Shown here: in pieces, positions 27,501-35,236 of the stretch
How positions within the stretch are numbered: the stretch's first letter is position 1
Layout of the letters: each line of letters opens with the position of its first letter
NCBI GenBank assembly: GCA_964427155.1
Contig: CAYRSC010000003.1
Location: 1 to 64,000, forward strand
Length of the DNA stretch: 64,000 nt
Direction: 5' to 3'
Origin: Desulfothermus sp964427155
GTDB taxonomy: Bacteria; Desulfobacterota; Desulfovibrionia; Desulfovibrionales; Desulfothermaceae
The notes under the pieces: model-generated
The model's database searches: none
What the model was told of the DNA's origin: nothing
What the model saw: the letters and a program-made list of their open reading frames with translations, nothing else
Made by a program: the position numbers and the translations under genes

Positions 27501-27737
27501 CTTCTCCATGGGCTTAGTGGCCCGCATCTCCACTTCTTTGGCAGAGGCCCCTGGCATTGCCACAAATATATCTATCATGGGCACAATAATCTGAGGCTCT
27601 TCCTCTCTGGGGAGGGCAAAGAGGGTAAGTGTTCCCAGGAGAAGAGAGGCGATTATAATAAGGGGAGTAAGCTTAGAATCTATAAAAAAGTTGGCGATCC
27701 TGCCCGCAATTCCCAAATGGACATCTTCCCTTTTCAT
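24504..27737 (-). CDS. RND-family efflux transporter, inner-membrane pump
   Basis: The 1077-residue protein has the full RND plan: a membrane segment at about residue 25, a large periplasmic loop, five segments, a second loop, and a C-terminal membrane bundle. It shows LPREEEPQI near residue 45, the proton-relay pair in GILVDDAIVVVENI (about 425), and internal duplication of the two halves. These fit the HAE1-like group rather than the heavy-metal CusA group. It follows the adaptor gene by three bases. No TolC-type outer-membrane channel lies here, so one must be recruited from elsewhere. The substrate is unknown. Confidence 0.9.
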   Translation of the reverse strand: MKREDVHLGIAGRIANFFIDSKLTPLIIIASLLLGTLTLFALPREEEPQIIVPMIDIFVAMPGASAKEVEMRATKPMEKLLWEIPGVEYIYSTSYPGYSLTVVRFYVGENEEKSIIRLQSKLLANFDRIPYGVSKPLIKPRYIDDVPILTLTFWSKDRDHYTLRRVAAQVEDEIKQLDNVSLTTLIGGYKRQIKILLDPAKMAGYGLDPIVITRMIQAANVESQTGEMASPRGEILIHTSAFLRTKRDVENVVVGVYNGHPVFLKDVARIEDGPAEPNNYVFFGAGPSAEEKGISHIYTREGVFPAVTLTIAKRKGSNAISVVHEVLSRVKTLKGSVIPSDVHVTVTRNYGETAKEKSNELLFHMLLAVVSVTLLIWFALGLRESGIVAFAIPVTLALTIAAFYFHGYTLNRITLFALIFSIGILVDDAIVVVENIARHYHLPENKDLSFREIAVKAVSEVGNPTILATFTVIAAILPMAFVRGLMGPYMRPIPVGATAAMIFSMLVAFIVTPWASFLLLKKEKDSGKHSVKEDWTIRIYRKVMDRLIHRPLYRWGFLITIVVLLIGSCSLIYFGYVKVKMLPFDNKSEFQVILDMPESATLEDTTRVAMEMGRYLKTVPEVVDYEIYSGVAAPFNFNGLVRHYYLRKGPNVADIQVNLVDKRHRKAQSHEIAKRVRPYLKAIADKYNARVKVVEVPPGPPVLSTLVAEIYGPDYSKQIEIARKVMKIFETTKGVVDVDWYMEEFEARDDLVVDKTKAALSGVSPYEVNEALEIALKGKRIGLLHVPGELEDVCLFERVSYPERSKIDRLSAIRLRGANGRLVPISELVKIRHTQRERSIYHKNLRPVVYVVGDVAGVKESPIYAILEMYKRINQIRLPGGYRVKQLFTHLPNDTSHFSLKWDGEWQVTYEVFRDLGISFAVVLVLIFILVVGWFRSFTTPLVIMAAIPFSLVGILPAHGLLHAFFTATSMIGFIAGAGIVVRNSIILVDFIEIRLREGYPLDKAVIDAGAVRFRPMLLTAAAVIVAASVILLDPIFQGLAISLMFGEVASLLLSRMAVPILYYMDKKWEFAHLKDK

Positions 27738-27740
27738 GGA

Positions 27741-28886
27741 TCAAACCCCTTTCACCCAATCACCATCAGAGACATCTGGAGAAGGATTAACCAGATATCT
27801 ATCCCCTTGCTTGAGACCAGAAAGGACCTCATAAAAGTTCCCCATTGACCTTCCCACTCGTATTATTCTAAAGGTTATCCTCCCAGAATCATTAACAGTA
27901 TATACCCCCTTTATCTGTCCAAAAGAGACCAGTGCAGAGACCGGGATAAGGAGCCTCTTTTCTTGAAAAAGGGGAAAGTGCACACAGGCAAACATTCCTG
28001 GTTTTAGGTAGTCATCTTTTGGGAGAGAGACCTTCACTGTATAAGAACGAGCTGTTGGATTTCCCTGAAGGACCACAGTCTCTACCCTTCCCTCATAGGA
28101 CCTTTCTCCCACTACCACCTTTACCCTGGAACCAATCCTTATCCACCTCAAATAAGAAGATGGCACCTGAGAGGCCACTTCATAGAGTCCATTATATTCC
28201 ATAAGGAAAAGAGGGGCACCCACTGCCACTGTGTCTCCCTCTTCCACCATCTTCTTGGTTATCCTTCCTGAAAAGGGGGCTGTGACCTTAGTATAACCCA
28301 GAAAGACCCTTGCCTCTTCAAGTGCACCCCTTGCCCTCTCTACAGCGGCCCTTGTTACCCCCACCTGTTTCCTTGCACTAAGGTATGCCGCTGAGGCCTG
28401 CTTAAATCTTGCCTCCACCTCATCAAAGCGTTGTTCACTAATGACCCCCTTTTTCCTTAGTCTCAAAAATCTCTCATAGGTCTTCTTTGCAAGATCAAAA
28501 GCACTGCGGGCCTCCTGAACCTGCATCTCCATTGCCTTTAGAGCCTCTTTTGCCTCTGAAAGGGCCGCACGGGCCTGAAGGAGTTTGGCCCGATACACTC
28601 TATCTTCTATCTTTAAAAGGGGAGTCCCCTTTTCTATCTTATCTCCTTCCTTCACATATATCTTAAGGACTCGCCCCATCACCTTTGCACTTATCCTGGC
28701 CCCATTTTGCGGGACCACAGTTCCTGGAGCAAAATACTCCTCTGGGACCTCCTTATAGGTAAGGACCTTCACCTCAAGGTGTGTAAATACCTTCCCCTTA
28801 TTTACCTTGGATTGATTCTCTTTTGTACCGCAGGAAAATAAAAAAAATATCCCCACCATCACCACAATAAACAGGGGCCTTCTCAT
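27741..28886 (-). CDS. RND efflux periplasmic adaptor lipoprotein
   Basis: The 381-residue membrane fusion protein begins with a lipoprotein signal (lipobox FLFSC, Cys19). It then shows a lipoyl-like half (GRVLKIYVKEGDKIEKGTPLL), an alpha-helical hairpin (about 110-200), the second lipoyl half (APFSGRITKKMVEEGDTV), and a beta-barrel and membrane-proximal region. It bridges the RND pump to an outer-membrane channel. GAGGAGGG precedes the ATG, and the stop is three bases from the pump gene. Confidence 0.92.
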   Translation of the reverse strand: MRRPLFIVVMVGIFFLFSCGTKENQSKVNKGKVFTHLEVKVLTYKEVPEEYFAPGTVVPQNGARISAKVMGRVLKIYVKEGDKIEKGTPLLKIEDRVYRAKLLQARAALSEAKEALKAMEMQVQEARSAFDLAKKTYERFLRLRKKGVISEQRFDEVEARFKQASAAYLSARKQVGVTRAAVERARGALEEARVFLGYTKVTAPFSGRITKKMVEEGDTVAVGAPLFLMEYNGLYEVASQVPSSYLRWIRIGSRVKVVVGERSYEGRVETVVLQGNPTARSYTVKVSLPKDDYLKPGMFACVHFPLFQEKRLLIPVSALVSFGQIKGVYTVNDSGRITFRIIRVGRSMGNFYEVLSGLKQGDRYLVNPSPDVSDGDWVKGV

Positions 28887-28911
28887 ACCACCCTCCTCTA
28901 CCTACCAAATG

Positions 28912-30120
28912 CTATTGTGCTCTTTGTCGCCACTTATCCAAAATGGCCTTTGCCATATCTTCCCCAAAACTCTTGCATATGGCAAGTCCCTCTCTATCTG
29001 GAACATACTGAAGTCTTAAATGGGGAACCACAATATCAATCCCCATGAGCTTTAACTCTTGCTCTATAAGGGATGGGGCCTCTCCACTCCACCCATAGGA
29101 GCCAAACCCACCCCCCACCTTGTTCCTGGGTCTAAGTCCCTTGAGATAGGTCAAAAACTGGGCAACTTCTGGGAAAAGTCCATTATTCAGGGTGGGAGAG
29201 CCAACCACCACTGCAGTACTATCCAACACCTCACACACTACATCACTCCTATGACATACCTTTAAACGCATAGGAAAGACCTCTATTCCCCTCTCGGAAA
29301 TGGCATCTGTTATAGCATGGGCCATTATCTCTGTACTATGCCACATGGTATCATACACCACAACAGCCTTTTTTTGCCCCTCCTGTTGTGCCCATGTGGT
29401 GTAGGAGCGAAGCAAGTCATCTATGGATTGCTTCCAGACAATACCATGGTCTGGACATATCATCTCAAACTCAAGCCCCCTCTTTTTCACCTTCTCCAGA
29501 AGTTTTAAAACCAAAGTAGCATAGGGAAGAAGGATGTTGGCAAAATATTTTTTGGTTTCAAAAAAGAGGTCTTCTCTTCTCACCTCTGAGTCAAAACGGG
29601 CAACAGTGGCATAATGTTGACCAAAGGCATCAGAGGAAAAAAGGATCCTCTCCTGAGGAAGATAGGTAAACATACTGTCTGGCCAGTGGAGCATCCGGGT
29701 CTCCAAAAATGTGAGCTTTCTTCTACCCACCTCCAGCACATCCCCTTCATTAACGGGAATGAAGTTATAACCCCCTCCAAAATGAAGGGTAAGGTTCTTC
29801 TTCCCCATCCTGGAACAATATATAGGGATATCTCTGCCAATTATATCCATGAGACGGGGAAGGGAGCCAGAGTGGTCCATCTCTGTGTGGTTGCTTATTA
29901 CAATGTCTATCCTGTGGGGATCCACCACTGTAGAGAGGTTTGACCAGAACTCATCAAAGAGGGAAGCCTTCACGGTATCTATTAACACCACCTTTTCATC
30001 CACAATTAGATAGGCATTATAGGTGGTCCCCCTATCTGTGGAATATCCATGAAAATTCCGAATGCTCCAGTCTATAGCTCCCACCCAGAATATATCTGGA
30101 GCTATCTGAATGGCGGCCAT
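28912..30120 (-). CDS. fprA: FprA-type flavodiiron protein (oxygen/NO reductase)
   Basis: Flavodiiron proteins reduce O2 to water or NO to N2O using electrons from rubredoxin or F420H2. The 402-residue protein has an N-terminal metallo-beta-lactamase-like diiron domain. Ligand motifs are SNHTEMDHSG (about residue 80), MLHWPDSM (about 145), FSSDAFGQH (about 165) and CPDHGIVW (about 225). The C-terminal flavodoxin domain starts about 250 with the FMN loop YDTMWHSTE. The size is the simple two-domain class without fused rubredoxin; a separate rubredoxin is encoded in the same window. It lies nine bases after an Fe-S protein gene, so it belongs to the ferredoxin/HD/Fe-S unit. Confidence 0.94.
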   Translation of the reverse strand: MAAIQIAPDIFWVGAIDWSIRNFHGYSTDRGTTYNAYLIVDEKVVLIDTVKASLFDEFWSNLSTVVDPHRIDIVISNHTEMDHSGSLPRLMDIIGRDIPIYCSRMGKKNLTLHFGGGYNFIPVNEGDVLEVGRRKLTFLETRMLHWPDSMFTYLPQERILFSSDAFGQHYATVARFDSEVRREDLFFETKKYFANILLPYATLVLKLLEKVKKRGLEFEMICPDHGIVWKQSIDDLLRSYTTWAQQEGQKKAVVVYDTMWHSTEIMAHAITDAISERGIEVFPMRLKVCHRSDVVCEVLDSTAVVVGSPTLNNGLFPEVAQFLTYLKGLRPRNKVGGGFGSYGWSGEAPSLIEQELKLMGIDIVVPHLRLQYVPDREGLAICKSFGEDMAKAILDKWRQRAQ

Positions 30121-30129
30121 ATCTCTCTC

Positions 30130-30843
30130 CTATCCTTTAACTATCCTACCTTCTGGATTGATAATCACCTCATCTACTTCTCCCTTCACCCCCGCAAGCT
30201 CCATTCCCTTCTCCACAATGGAAGGTAGGGCAGAACAGCAGGGAACTGTCATTATAAGAACCTTTACAGAGGAGATATTGTTTCTTTTAAATATCTCAGA
30301 AAACTTTTCTACGTACTCCTCCTTATTGTCAAATTTGGGACACCCTATCATTATGACCTTACCAGGCAAAAAGTCTCTATGAAGGGCAGGATAGGCCACA
30401 GCCACACAATCTGCAACCACCAACAATTGGGCATCCTTTAAAAAGGGGGCATGAGGTGGAATCAGTCTTATCTGGACAGGCCAGTGGCTCAAGGTGGAGG
30501 GCATCTCTCCCATGGGAGAAGCACAGGAGAGGGGCTTTAGGGTCTGGACATGGGTAGAGGGACAGCCACACGCCAAAACCGATTCCTCTTTTTCCTCTTT
30601 CTTTTGAAGATATTCTTCCACCGCCTTTTCATCAAACTCTTCGGCCTCTCTCTCTATTATCTTAATAGCCCCCTGGGGACACTCTCCCAGACATGCCCCC
30701 AGTCCATCACAATATTTTTCCGCCACTAGCCTGGCCTTTCCATCTATAATCTGAATAGCCCCCTCAGCACATGCAGGAACACATTGTCCACATCCATCGC
30801 ACAAGTTCTCATCTATCTCTATTATCTTTCTCAGGACTTTCAT
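30130..30843 (-). CDS. Ferredoxin-domain iron-sulfur protein
   Basis: The 237-residue protein opens with a ferredoxin-type domain. The first motif CDGCGQCVPAC (residues about 14-24) is complete. The second, CDGLGACLGEC (about 45-55), has Leu where the second Cys is normally found. A variable linker with CGCPS follows, then a C-terminal domain (about 130-230) with several Cys (ADCVAVAYP, MIGCPKFD, TVPCCSALPS) that may bind a further centre. It is likely an electron carrier for FprA next door. The start overlaps the end of the HD gene (ATGA). The exact partner is inferred. Confidence 0.78.
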   Translation of the reverse strand: MKVLRKIIEIDENLCDGCGQCVPACAEGAIQIIDGKARLVAEKYCDGLGACLGECPQGAIKIIEREAEEFDEKAVEEYLQKKEEKEESVLACGCPSTHVQTLKPLSCASPMGEMPSTLSHWPVQIRLIPPHAPFLKDAQLLVVADCVAVAYPALHRDFLPGKVIMIGCPKFDNKEEYVEKFSEIFKRNNISSVKVLIMTVPCCSALPSIVEKGMELAGVKGEVDEVIINPEGRIVKG

Positions 30844-31586
30844 GAAACATCCTCCTCCTTATTTAAAAGTACCTTTTTTGCCAATCTCTTCCCTGATTGG
30901 GTCAAAAATCGTTTCTCTATTACCTTAAGGACCTTATCCCCTGCGAGCTTACCCTTTTTTATCATCTCTTTCAGATTTACTATATTATCCGCATCATAAA
31001 GACACTTAAAATTTAAGGTCTCCTCATCCCTGGGATGGTGATGGTGGGCAATTATATCACACACCTCTTCAATGAGGTCCTCTTCTGCCCCCAGTCTCTC
31101 CAGTATCTCCCTTGCAATAGGAGGTCCCTCCTTTTCCTGATAAACCGCAGCAGAGGAGTTGTATTTCTTTTCTGCCTCCACTATCCCAATATCGTGAAGA
31201 TAGGCAGAGATCAGGACCACCCCCATATCTGCCCCCTCTTCTCTTCCTATTATCTCCGCATACCTTGCCACTTCTGCCGCATGTCCAATCCTCTTGAAAT
31301 CCCTTCCAAAAGTCTTCTTCATCTCTATAGCAACCCTGTCCTTTAGCATATCCTTTCTCTGCGCCAGAAGCTCAGGGGGAAGATTTCCCAGACACTGCTC
31401 TGCATATTGACAGTAAGAGGCACACCCAAAGTCCATCTTGGGATTTAAAAACTTATGACCACAATGGGGACACTTGCGCATGGTATCATCCTTAAAAAAC
31501 TCCACTGCCCCTCCGCACTTGGGACACTTGGCCTCAAATATGGCAGAGGAGTCCCAAAACTGGGTATCCTGTCCAGGACACTTCAT
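30840..31586 (-). CDS. HD-domain phosphohydrolase with N-terminal zinc ribbon
   Basis: The 248-residue protein begins with a metal-binding region (KCPKCGG at about 20, KCPHCGH at about 38, then CASYCQYAEQC near 55). An HD domain follows: H in RIGHAAEVARYA, the HD pair in AYLHDIGIVE, and a downstream IIAHHHHP. The HD fold hydrolyses phosphomonoesters or nucleotides; the substrate here is unknown. It lies between the small ferredoxin and the Fe-S protein and is translationally coupled to the latter. The context suggests a redox or stress role. AAGGAG precedes the ATG. Confidence 0.8.
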   Translation of the reverse strand: MKCPGQDTQFWDSSAIFEAKCPKCGGAVEFFKDDTMRKCPHCGHKFLNPKMDFGCASYCQYAEQCLGNLPPELLAQRKDMLKDRVAIEMKKTFGRDFKRIGHAAEVARYAEIIGREEGADMGVVLISAYLHDIGIVEAEKKYNSSAAVYQEKEGPPIAREILERLGAEEDLIEEVCDIIAHHHHPRDEETLNFKCLYDADNIVNLKEMIKKGKLAGDKVLKVIEKRFLTQSGKRLAKKVLLNKEEDVS

Positions 31587-31637
31587 AATCCTATGCTCCT
31601 TCTTCTGGTTAAAAAATTTAACTACCCCTCTCCCTGA

Positions 31638-31835
31638 TTATTCGGGTATAAAGGTAATACAATTTGCGGGACAGCTATCCACTGCCTCTGAAATAGTATC
31701 GTCACTGCAACCAGTAAGGCCCTTTACATAGGCCTTTTGCTCTCCCTCATTAAAACCAAAGACCTCTGGACATATCTCCACACAGCTCTCACATCCAAGA
31801 CATTCTTCTTCATCAATGATGATCTCTCTAGCCAT
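31638..31835 (-). CDS. Small [4Fe-4S] ferredoxin
   Basis: The 65-residue protein has CLGCESCVEICPEVF (Cys at about 12, 15, 18, 22) and the later CPANC. It resembles the acidic single-cluster ferredoxins of sulfate reducers; the extra Cys may bind or form a disulfide. It would carry low-potential electrons in the cytoplasm. GGAGGAAAAA precedes the ATG, and a palindromic FNR/CRP-type box lies 58 bases upstream. It is the first gene of the unit leading to FprA. Confidence 0.9.
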   Translation of the reverse strand: MAREIIIDEEECLGCESCVEICPEVFGFNEGEQKAYVKGLTGCSDDTISEAVDSCPANCITFIPE

Positions 31836-31892
31836 ATCTTTTTCCTCCTCATGTTTTATCTCTTACTTAAGCATAATTTAAATCCCCTTTCC

Positions 31893-31906
31893 TTGACAAA
31901 GGTCAA
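31893..31906 (-). promoter_or_regulatory. FNR/CRP-type operator upstream of the ferredoxin gene
   Basis: TTGAC-N4-GTCAA is a perfect inverted repeat with the half-site length and spacing of FNR/CRP-superfamily sites. On the minus strand a TATGCT hexamer sits about 25-30 bases after its centre, roughly as a class II activated promoter would require. The regulator gene is not in the window. Assignment is by pattern only. Confidence 0.55.
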
Positions 31907-31915
31907 ACCACAGCC

Positions 31916-32941
31916 TCAATAGGCCTCTTCATATTCCAGGTCCTGAGGGGTCAAGGCATGGGCAAAGTGTTTGTAAACCCACGCTTGGTAAAGGATCACA
32001 ATGGGCACAAAAATAAGGGCAACTATGAGCATTATCTTCAGGGTAAGGGGACTGGAAGATCCATTATATATGGTGATTGAATATTTGGGATTGAGGGAAG
32101 AGGGAAGCATCCTAGGATAGAGTCCCATAAACCCAAACAGGGCAGTACCTGCTATGGTGATGGCGGAACCAAACCAGGCCTTTTTCCATTTCTGCTCTGC
32201 CATGGCATTTCGGGACATAAATATCCCATAAATAGGAATGGCCAGAATGGGGAGGAGGAAGGGATAATGAAAATAGGTTGCAAACAGGTCTGTGGCAACT
32301 GCAGTGGCACCCAGGAAAAGTACCAGGACTATCACCTTCACCTGCCATATCCTGGCGGCCATAACCCCTGCCCTGAGCCTCAACTCGCCGATGGTCCTTA
32401 TGCTCAACCACAGGGCCCCGTGCTCCAAAAAAAGAAACACAAATAAGACCCCTCCTAACAGACCATAGGGATTTAAAAGGGTGAGCAGGCCTCCGTGAAA
32501 TACCCCTTTTCCATCTATGGGAAGGCCCTTAAATATATTGGCAAAGGCCACCCCAAGCAGTAGAGGGGGTAGGGCAGAGCCAACAAACAAACACACATCC
32601 CATATCCACCTCCACAGACCACTCTCCACCTTATTTCTAAATTCAAAAGAGACCCCCCTTACAATAAGGGCCACCAAAAGAAGCATAAGCGCAGTATAAA
32701 GTCCTGAAAACATCACTGCATATGTCTTTGGAAAGGCCGCAAAGGTCACCCCTCCAGCAGTAATGAGCCAAACCTCATTTCCATCCCAGAAGGGACCCAT
32801 GGCATTATATATAAGACGTCTTTCCTCTTCATTCTTACCCAGAAAAGGGAGAAGGGTTCCCAATCCCAGATCAAACCCATCCAGGATGAAATATATAATC
32901 CACAAGATTGCCCACAAAAGAAACCAGATCGTATTCATCAT
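31916..32941 (-). CDS. cydB: Cytochrome bd oxidase subunit II
   Basis: CydB is the second membrane subunit of the quinol oxidase that reduces O2 at high affinity. The 341-residue protein has about eight membrane segments and the family signature WFLLWAILWIIYFILDGFD near the N-terminus, GPFWDGNEVWL (about 48) and AFPKTYAVMFS. The length fits. AAGGAGG precedes the ATG. It follows cydA by 12 bases. No cydX or cydDC lies in the window. Confidence 0.95.
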   Translation of the reverse strand: MMNTIWFLLWAILWIIYFILDGFDLGLGTLLPFLGKNEEERRLIYNAMGPFWDGNEVWLITAGGVTFAAFPKTYAVMFSGLYTALMLLLVALIVRGVSFEFRNKVESGLWRWIWDVCLFVGSALPPLLLGVAFANIFKGLPIDGKGVFHGGLLTLLNPYGLLGGVLFVFLFLEHGALWLSIRTIGELRLRAGVMAARIWQVKVIVLVLFLGATAVATDLFATYFHYPFLLPILAIPIYGIFMSRNAMAEQKWKKAWFGSAITIAGTALFGFMGLYPRMLPSSLNPKYSITIYNGSSSPLTLKIMLIVALIFVPIVILYQAWVYKHFAHALTPQDLEYEEAY

Positions 32942-32953
32942 GGTCCAACCTCC

Positions 32954-34279
32954 TTAATTTGCTTGAGTGGTTGTCTCTACAGGTTCAGGACCCTTTCTTG
33001 CGTACTTAAACAACAAAAAGATGTCCACCGCCCCTAAAAAGGCATACAACACTGTTAAAAGCACAAAAGAAAAATACACCTGGGAGGAAACAATGGGGGA
33101 AACGGCCTTGGATGTCCTCATAAGTCCATATACTATCCAGGGCTGTCTTCCCACCTCTGCCACCACCCATCCCGCTTCAATGGCAATATAGGGTAGGGGA
33201 ATCACCCACGGCAGATATCTCAATATCCTGGGAGAGGAATCCAGTTCGTTTCTGGCCCTCCATGCAAAAAATGCAAGTATAGGGAACAAAATTCCCAGCA
33301 GGACCATAAGGCGAAAGGACAAAAAGGTCAAAAGTACGGGGGGTCTATCCATTTTTGGAAAATCCAGAAGTCCCTTTACCTCTGCAGAAGGGTGATGAAA
33401 GGCCAAAAGAGACAAAAGACCAGGGATAGGAAGGAATTCCACACTATTTCTCTCGTGTTTCTCATCTGGCACCACAAATAAATACATGGGTGCATATTTT
33501 CTACCCTTCCACAAGGATTCCATGGCGGCAAGTTTGGTGGGCTGGGTCTTTGCCACCTCGCTTCCATGAATATGCCCCTGAATCACCGCTACCAGAGAAA
33601 AAATAAGGGCCATATAGACTCCCACTCTAAAAGACTTCTTAAAAAAGGACATCTCATGTTTCCTCAGCAGATGCCAGCTTGAGATACCCAGTACAAAAAA
33701 ACCCCCCAGGAGATAGGCCCCGCTCAGGGTGTGAAATATCTGCTGCCACGCAAAGGGATTTGAGACCACCGCCCCAAAGTCTTTGAGTTCAGCACGTCCA
33801 TTTCTGAGGACATATCCCACAGGATGCTGCATAAAACCATTGGCCAATAATATCCATATGGCAGAGACATTAGATGCTATGGCCACCAGCCAGATAGATA
33901 GACAATGAAGTTTTGGAGAAAGCTTCTCCCAGCCAAAGACCCACACAGCAATAAAGGTGGACTCCAAAAAAAATGCCGCAGTGGCCTCAATGGCAAGGAG
34001 AGAACCAAAGATATCGCCCACGTACTCAGAATACCTTGACCAGTTTGTACCAAACTGAAACTCTAATGTTATGCCTGTAACCACTCCCAGGGCAAAATTT
34101 ATAAGGAATAACTTGCCCCAAAACTTTGCCATGCGCTTATAATCTTCATCTCCTTTTATCACATACAGGGTTTCCATAATAGCCACAATCAGGGAAAGCC
34201 CCAGGGTAAGGGGAACAAATATAAAATGAAACATCGTGGCCATTGCAAATTGAAGCCTGGACAACATCACGGCATCCAT
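32954..34279 (-). CDS. cydA: Cytochrome bd oxidase subunit I
   Basis: CydA carries hemes b558, b595 and d. The 441-residue form starts MDAVMLSRLQFA with the heme-ligand His18 (MFHF). It has the GTNWSRYS and EATAAFFLEST signatures (about 77-108) and GRQPWIVYGLMRT near residue 375. Its length is that of the short Q-loop class. AAGGAGG lies before the ATG at 34279; an upstream start at 34333 is open but has no such site. It provides oxygen respiration or scavenging in an otherwise anaerobic gene set. Confidence 0.95.
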   Translation of the reverse strand: MDAVMLSRLQFAMATMFHFIFVPLTLGLSLIVAIMETLYVIKGDEDYKRMAKFWGKLFLINFALGVVTGITLEFQFGTNWSRYSEYVGDIFGSLLAIEATAAFFLESTFIAVWVFGWEKLSPKLHCLSIWLVAIASNVSAIWILLANGFMQHPVGYVLRNGRAELKDFGAVVSNPFAWQQIFHTLSGAYLLGGFFVLGISSWHLLRKHEMSFFKKSFRVGVYMALIFSLVAVIQGHIHGSEVAKTQPTKLAAMESLWKGRKYAPMYLFVVPDEKHERNSVEFLPIPGLLSLLAFHHPSAEVKGLLDFPKMDRPPVLLTFLSFRLMVLLGILFPILAFFAWRARNELDSSPRILRYLPWVIPLPYIAIEAGWVVAEVGRQPWIVYGLMRTSKAVSPIVSSQVYFSFVLLTVLYAFLGAVDIFLLFKYARKGPEPVETTTQAN

Positions 34280-34329
34280 AAAAACTACCTCCTTCCTCTT
34301 TTTTAAAAACAAAAATGGTCCATAAGGGA

Positions 34330-34998
34330 TCAATCACTCCCCCTGGCCAATGAAGAGATGGTAACCTCTTTTAAACTTAAGTTCCAATAGATAAGGACCC
34401 TACGATGGTCGTGTAAGAGTCTCTCTTCACCAATGGGAATATAAAGTTCCCTGAAGAGCAAGAGCCCATGGGCCAATATAAAGGGATCTTCTTCCCTTCC
34501 AAGGGAATCTTTAAGAAGGGGAACCCAGGGAAGAACCTGAGAGCCAATCCCCTGGGCCAACCTTGCAATCCCCCACCATGCCCCCCGCCTCAAAGGGGTA
34601 TATTCCAAAAAATTGTCAGGCCTTCCCTCTTCTTCCAGGACATAGCTTATAAGGATAGAAGAAAATTCCACCGCCACCCTCTCCACCCTGCTCATAACCT
34701 CCCCCATAACCTCAGGGATTCCCCACCCCACACCTCCTGATTCGTCTGTGAGCATCCACATACAACGGCGCATAAAGACCCTTGCCCTCTCCATATTGCT
34801 ATTCGCCAGAGACTCAACCACCATCCCCAACGTGGTAATGGCCCTCCATCTCACCACCTCTTTATCTGCCAGCAGGAGGGACAGAAGAGGCCCAATGAGT
34901 GAGGAAGGCCCACAACCTTGAATAAACCTGGCTAGCTTGGTAAAATCTCCCTCCTCCAAGAACCTCCTTAACTCCCTCTTAAGACCCCTTCTATTCAT
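34330..34998 (-). CDS. DVU0298-family HEAT-repeat protein
   Basis: The 222-residue soluble protein is built of helical pairs resembling HEAT repeats, with VRWRAITTLGMVV (about 49), RRCMWMLTDESGGVGWGIPEVMGE (split: RRCMWMLTDE about 77, GGVGWGIPEVMGE about 88) and LRRGAWWGIARLAQ (about 136). This pattern is characteristic of the DVU0298 family known from Desulfovibrio and relatives, whose function is unknown. It lies 50 bases before cydA on the same strand and just after the rubredoxin terminator, so it is probably the first gene of the cyd unit. Confidence 0.75.
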   Translation of the reverse strand: MNRRGLKRELRRFLEEGDFTKLARFIQGCGPSSLIGPLLSLLLADKEVVRWRAITTLGMVVESLANSNMERARVFMRRCMWMLTDESGGVGWGIPEVMGEVMSRVERVAVEFSSILISYVLEEEGRPDNFLEYTPLRRGAWWGIARLAQGIGSQVLPWVPLLKDSLGREEDPFILAHGLLLFRELYIPIGEERLLHDHRRVLIYWNLSLKEVTISSLARGSD

Positions 34999-35021
34999 CT
35001 TCTCTATCCAAAACTATGGAC

Positions 35022-35047
35022 AAAAAAAGGCCCTGCTTCCAGGGCCC
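35022..35047 (-). terminator. Intrinsic terminator after the rubredoxin gene
   Basis: On the minus strand GGCCCTG-GAAG-CAGGGCC forms a seven-base GC-rich stem with a four-base loop, followed at once by seven T residues. It lies 16 bases beyond the rubredoxin stop and closes the oxygen-defence operon. Confidence 0.9.
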
Positions 35048-35062
35048 TTGACAATCCATTTA

Positions 35063-35221
35063 TTACTGCTTTGAAAATTCAAACTTACCTGCCCCACATA
35101 TGGGACAGGTCCAATCATCGGGTAATTCTTCAAAGGGAGTTCCTGGCTTGATGTTTCCTTCAGGGTCTCCCTTCTCAGGATTATACACGTATCCACACAC
35201 CCCACACGTCCACTTTTCCAT
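35063..35221 (-). CDS. rub: Rubredoxin
   Basis: This 52-residue one-electron carrier starts MEKWTCGVCGYVYNP and ends in WTCPICGAGK. The two CxxCG knuckles (Cys6/9 and Cys39/42) hold a single iron. Size and spacing are those of classical rubredoxins. It is the last gene of the operon with desulfoferrodoxin and rubrerythrin, and its likely partners are those enzymes and FprA. The gene is shorter than 60 codons and can be missed by length-limited gene finders. Confidence 0.96.
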   Translation of the reverse strand: MEKWTCGVCGYVYNPEKGDPEGNIKPGTPFEELPDDWTCPICGAGKFEFSKQ

Positions 35222-35236
35222 ATTCTACCTCCTGCC

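Noticed and set aside
31454..31586. Treating the Cys-rich start of the HD protein as a separate small zinc protein
   Set aside because: The frame continues without a stop into the HD domain and has a ribosome binding site only before 31586.
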